Assembly: GCA_028527945.1 (NCBI GenBank)
Contig: JAQQAK010000337.1
Location: 1-7,373 of the forward strand
Source: Spirochaetaceae bacterium
Lineage (GTDB): Bacteria; Spirochaetota; Spirochaetia; UBA9216
Length of the DNA stretch: 7,373 nt
Reading direction: 5' to 3'
Under the pieces are notes generated by a model that had not been told where the DNA came from, ran no database searches, and worked only from the letters and a program-made list of their open reading frames with translations. Position numbers and translations under genes: made by a program. Shown here one piece after another: positions 5,246 through 7,373 of the stretch. Positions within the stretch are counted from its first letter, which is position 1. The number at the start of each line of letters is the position of its first letter.

Positions 5246-6124
5246 ATGAAATTAGAAGGTGTTTTTACCGCACTCGTCACACCATTCAAGAAGGATGAAA
5301 CCCTTGACGAAGAGGCATTGCGGAATCTTGTAGATTTTCAGATTGAAAATGGAATTTCAGGATTGGTTCCAGTTGGAACAACAGGAGAAAGCCCAACCCT
5401 TGATCACAGCGAACATGACAAAGTTATTGAGTTAGTAATTGAGCAAACTAATGGCCGAGTTCCAATTATAGCTGGTACTGGTTCTAATTCAACAAAAGAA
5501 GCAATCAGACTGACAAAACACGCAAAAGAAGCCGGTGCAGATTACAGCCTTCAGGTTGCTCCATATTATAACAAACCAACTCAGGAAGGATTTTATAAAC
5601 ATTTTATGGAAGTCGCAGAAAAAGCAGATCTTCCAATAGTAGTTTATAATATTCCCGGACGAAGTGGAAAGAATATAGAAAATAGCACAATGTTGAAACT
5701 TGCACAGCATCCAAACATTGTAGCAGTAAAAGAAGCAAGCGGCAGCATTCCACAAGTTATGGAACTGTATCTTAATAAACCTGAAGAATTTACAATACTG
5801 TCAGGTGATGACAATCTTGGCCTTCCATTGCTTTCTTGCGGTGCTAAAGGAATAATTTCTGTAGCAAGTAATATTATTCCCGCAAAAATGGAAGAGCTTG
5901 TCAGAAGCGCCAATGCTGGTAATTTTGAAAAAGCTAGAGAACTTCATTATCAATTGCTGCCTTTCTTTAAATCACTTTTTATAGAGACAAATCCTATTCC
6001 AATAAAATACGGTTGTGCTCTAAAAGGCATGATGGCTGAGTCTTATAGACTTCCATTATGTGAAATGTCATCTGACAACAAGAAAGCATTTAAAGAAATA
6101 ATGGAAAAGAGCGGATTGCTTTAA
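5246..6124 (+). CDS. dapA: 4-hydroxy-tetrahydrodipicolinate synthase
   Basis: Condenses pyruvate with aspartate semialdehyde, the first committed step of DAP/lysine synthesis, in the cytoplasm; a Schiff-base TIM-barrel aldolase, usually a tetramer. The 292 residues are the normal family length. Key sites are all present and sit one residue later than in E. coli: GTTGESPTL (44-52, with T45 and T46), PYYNKP (106-111, Y108), VVYNIPGRSG (132-141, Y134 and R139) and the Schiff-base lysine K162 in VAVKEASG (159-166). LSGDDNLGLPLLSCGAKGIISV (185-206) follows. It is second in a riboswitch-led operon with dapB and ends at a strong terminator. No dapD/dapH, dapL, dapF or lysA is in the window, so how tetrahydrodipicolinate is processed further cannot be told here. 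Confidence 0.97.
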   Translation: MKLEGVFTALVTPFKKDETLDEEALRNLVDFQIENGISGLVPVGTTGESPTLDHSEHDKVIELVIEQTNGRVPIIAGTGSNSTKEAIRLTKHAKEAGADYSLQVAPYYNKPTQEGFYKHFMEVAEKADLPIVVYNIPGRSGKNIENSTMLKLAQHPNIVAVKEASGSIPQVMELYLNKPEEFTILSGDDNLGLPLLSCGAKGIISVASNIIPAKMEELVRSANAGNFEKARELHYQLLPFFKSLFIETNPIPIKYGCALKGMMAESYRLPLCEMSSDNKKAFKEIMEKSGLL

Positions 6125-6140
6125 ATAAAACCTATAGAAC

Positions 6141-6182
6141 AAAAAATCCCGGAAAATCGATAAGATGTCCGGGATTTTTTTT
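6141..6182. terminator. Bidirectional intrinsic terminator between dapA and the HEAT-protein gene
   Basis: A 12-bp stem AAAAAATCCCGG (6141-6152) / CCGGGATTTTTT (6169-6180) with a 16-base loop. It is followed by T's to 6182 on the plus strand and, because the stem starts with six A's, by a T run on the minus strand too. It lies between convergent genes (dapA stop 6124, minus-strand stop 6234) and should serve both. The loop contains ATCGAT. Confidence 0.9.
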
Positions 6183-6233
6183 GGGAAAAAGAAAGCTTCT
6201 TATAAATCTTACAAGAAACGCTCTCTTAAGTTA

Positions 6234-7373
6234 TTAATTTATATTCTTCATGGCATTTTTAGCCATTCTAATTGTCTGACTGCTCCAATTGGAGTATTCA
6301 ACCATAGAAAGAGACTGGTTAGCTTTTGTGTTTCCAGTCTTAGCAAGAGAATTAATACATTCGCGAATAGCTCTTTCATCTTTATAAGGAATGCCTGAAA
6401 CTCTTCGTTCATTATGATAATTAAGATATGTATTAAGAACATCGACTGCAGAATCGCTGGTATAACTACCTAAAGCCTGGATAGCATCAATTGTTTCGTT
6501 GACATCATCTGAGGAATTGAGCATTTGATCAAGCCAGGGAATAGCACTCTCATCCCCCACCCCTAAGTCACGTATCATTCTGGCAGCTTCTTTTCTGGTT
6601 CTTTTTTGAAACTGTTTTTCTATAGGAAGAACAGCATTATAAACAAGCCCAACCTCTAATGCGACAGAAGCAGCTTCAGCTTTTCGCTCTGAAGGAGCCG
6701 CACTATCTCTCTCTACACCAATAGCTGCATAACGAGCCTGAAAAGTGCTATCAGCCTTTAATATATCACAGATAATATCAGTAGGGTCTTCAACCATATT
6801 CTGAAGAGAACGCTTTGCTCTTGCAATTGAATCTCTGGAGTGCTTCCCTATAGAAGCCATAAAAACAGGTTTAAAACCAACAGGAGCTTTGAGACGTTCC
6901 AAAGCCAGTACACAAGCATCAACAACAGACTCTCGCTGTTCATTGTTCTCAATAACAATTATTCCCTGATTGAGATAATCAAGATAACCTGCTATTTCAT
7001 CCGCGTAGTCACGTGCACCAGCAGTACCTATTCCAACTATGGCTGTAGCTCTTAGAAATTCATCATCAGTATCCTGAACAACCTTATACATATCAGGAGC
7101 AGAATCTACAGCTCTGAGACTACCAAGTTCACGAATAATCATCCTTGACAGAGTATTATAATTCTGTTGCTCATTATATGTTCGGTCCATGCTTCCAGCA
7201 TAAACAATCTCTTTTAGTGCATCAGAAATAACAGGCTCCATATCTTTGCTATGGAGATCTATCATATTCTGCATTACAGCAATTTTAGCTTCAGTACTAT
7301 CAGTTTGTTCGTAAATTCTTGCCCACACAGCAGACATCTCATTTCCAAATACTGGCATCAACATACATGTTAG
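6234..7373 (-). CDS. HEAT-repeat protein, probably exported, 5' end outside the window
   Basis: The frame is open from the window edge; 379 residues are visible. An ATG at 7364 exists, but the codons before it continue in frame without a stop (Leu-Thr-Cys). The hydrophobic LTCMLMPVFG at the edge looks like the tail of a signal peptide or lipoprotein signal, so the true start is likely upstream. The remainder is almost wholly alpha-helical, with HEAT/PBS-lyase-like repeats, clearest at about residues 78-118 (RELGSLRAVDSAPDMYKVV...FLRATAIVGIGTAG), 148-190, 262-312 (ARMIRDLGVGDESAIPWLDQ...AIQALGSYTSDSAV) and 333-377. HEAT solenoids are binding scaffolds; no enzymatic motif is seen. It faces dapA across the shared terminator and has no functional link to it that can be inferred. 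I do not recognise a named gene. Confidence 0.75.
   Translation of the reverse strand, partial: LTCMLMPVFGNEMSAVWARIYEQTDSTEAKIAVMQNMIDLHSKDMEPVISDALKEIVYAGSMDRTYNEQQNYNTLSRMIIRELGSLRAVDSAPDMYKVVQDTDDEFLRATAIVGIGTAGARDYADEIAGYLDYLNQGIIVIENNEQRESVVDACVLALERLKAPVGFKPVFMASIGKHSRDSIARAKRSLQNMVEDPTDIICDILKADSTFQARYAAIGVERDSAAPSERKAEAASVALEVGLVYNAVLPIEKQFQKRTRKEAARMIRDLGVGDESAIPWLDQMLNSSDDVNETIDAIQALGSYTSDSAVDVLNTYLNYHNERRVSGIPYKDERAIRECINSLAKTGNTKANQSLSMVEYSNWSSQTIRMAKNAMKNIN

Noticed and set aside
6840..7055. Plus-strand ORF opposite the HEAT-repeat gene
   Set aside because: It is a shadow of a convincing minus-strand coding frame and shows no family features.

Overview
The window (estimated GC in the high 30s percent) looks like a chromosomal segment from a spirochaete, most likely Treponema or a close relative. 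This rests on gene content and on the style of the proteins (bactofilin, exported TPR protein, TyrA-like protein beside pta, large exported HEAT-repeat protein), not on any database match. There are no mobile elements, tRNA or rRNA genes, or CRISPR arrays. Nothing suggests recent transfer.

Left arm (1-2740, all minus strand). In transcription order: a TyrA-like NAD-dependent dehydrogenase (2644-1928), a small bactofilin (1875-1447), a secreted TPR protein (1457-828) and the tRNA t6A methylthiotransferase mtaB (828 to the window edge, partial). The last three are physically overlapped: the TPR start lies inside the end of the bactofilin gene, and the mtaB start overlaps the TPR stop as TGATG. 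A good sigma-70-type promoter sits directly in front of the bactofilin gene, so close that the transcript would be nearly leaderless.

Centre (2645-4023). Overlapping divergent promoters share a perfect 14-bp palindrome between the TyrA-like gene and pta (phosphate acetyltransferase, plus strand, 2979-3974). The roughly 255-nt pta leader holds a degenerate tandem repeat with a period of 105-109 bp. Each unit ends or begins at a Shine-Dalgarno-like AGGAG(G) element, but only the last is followed by a start codon at usable spacing. A strong intrinsic terminator closes pta.

Right centre (4024-6182). A promoter, a clear lysine riboswitch (L box) and a probable terminator-type expression platform precede dapB and dapA, the reductase and synthase of the diaminopimelate/lysine pathway. 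The riboswitch should make these two genes respond to lysine. A strong hairpin with T runs on both strands ends dapA and also serves the convergent gene.

Right arm (6234-7373, minus strand). The C-terminal part of a HEAT-repeat protein, whose start lies beyond the window.

As a whole: housekeeping metabolism (acetyl-phosphate/acetate, lysine/DAP) sits next to a small cell-envelope/cytoskeleton operon. The least ordinary sequence is non-coding: the repeated pta leader, the divergent promoter palindrome, and the apparent leaderless bactofilin promoter.
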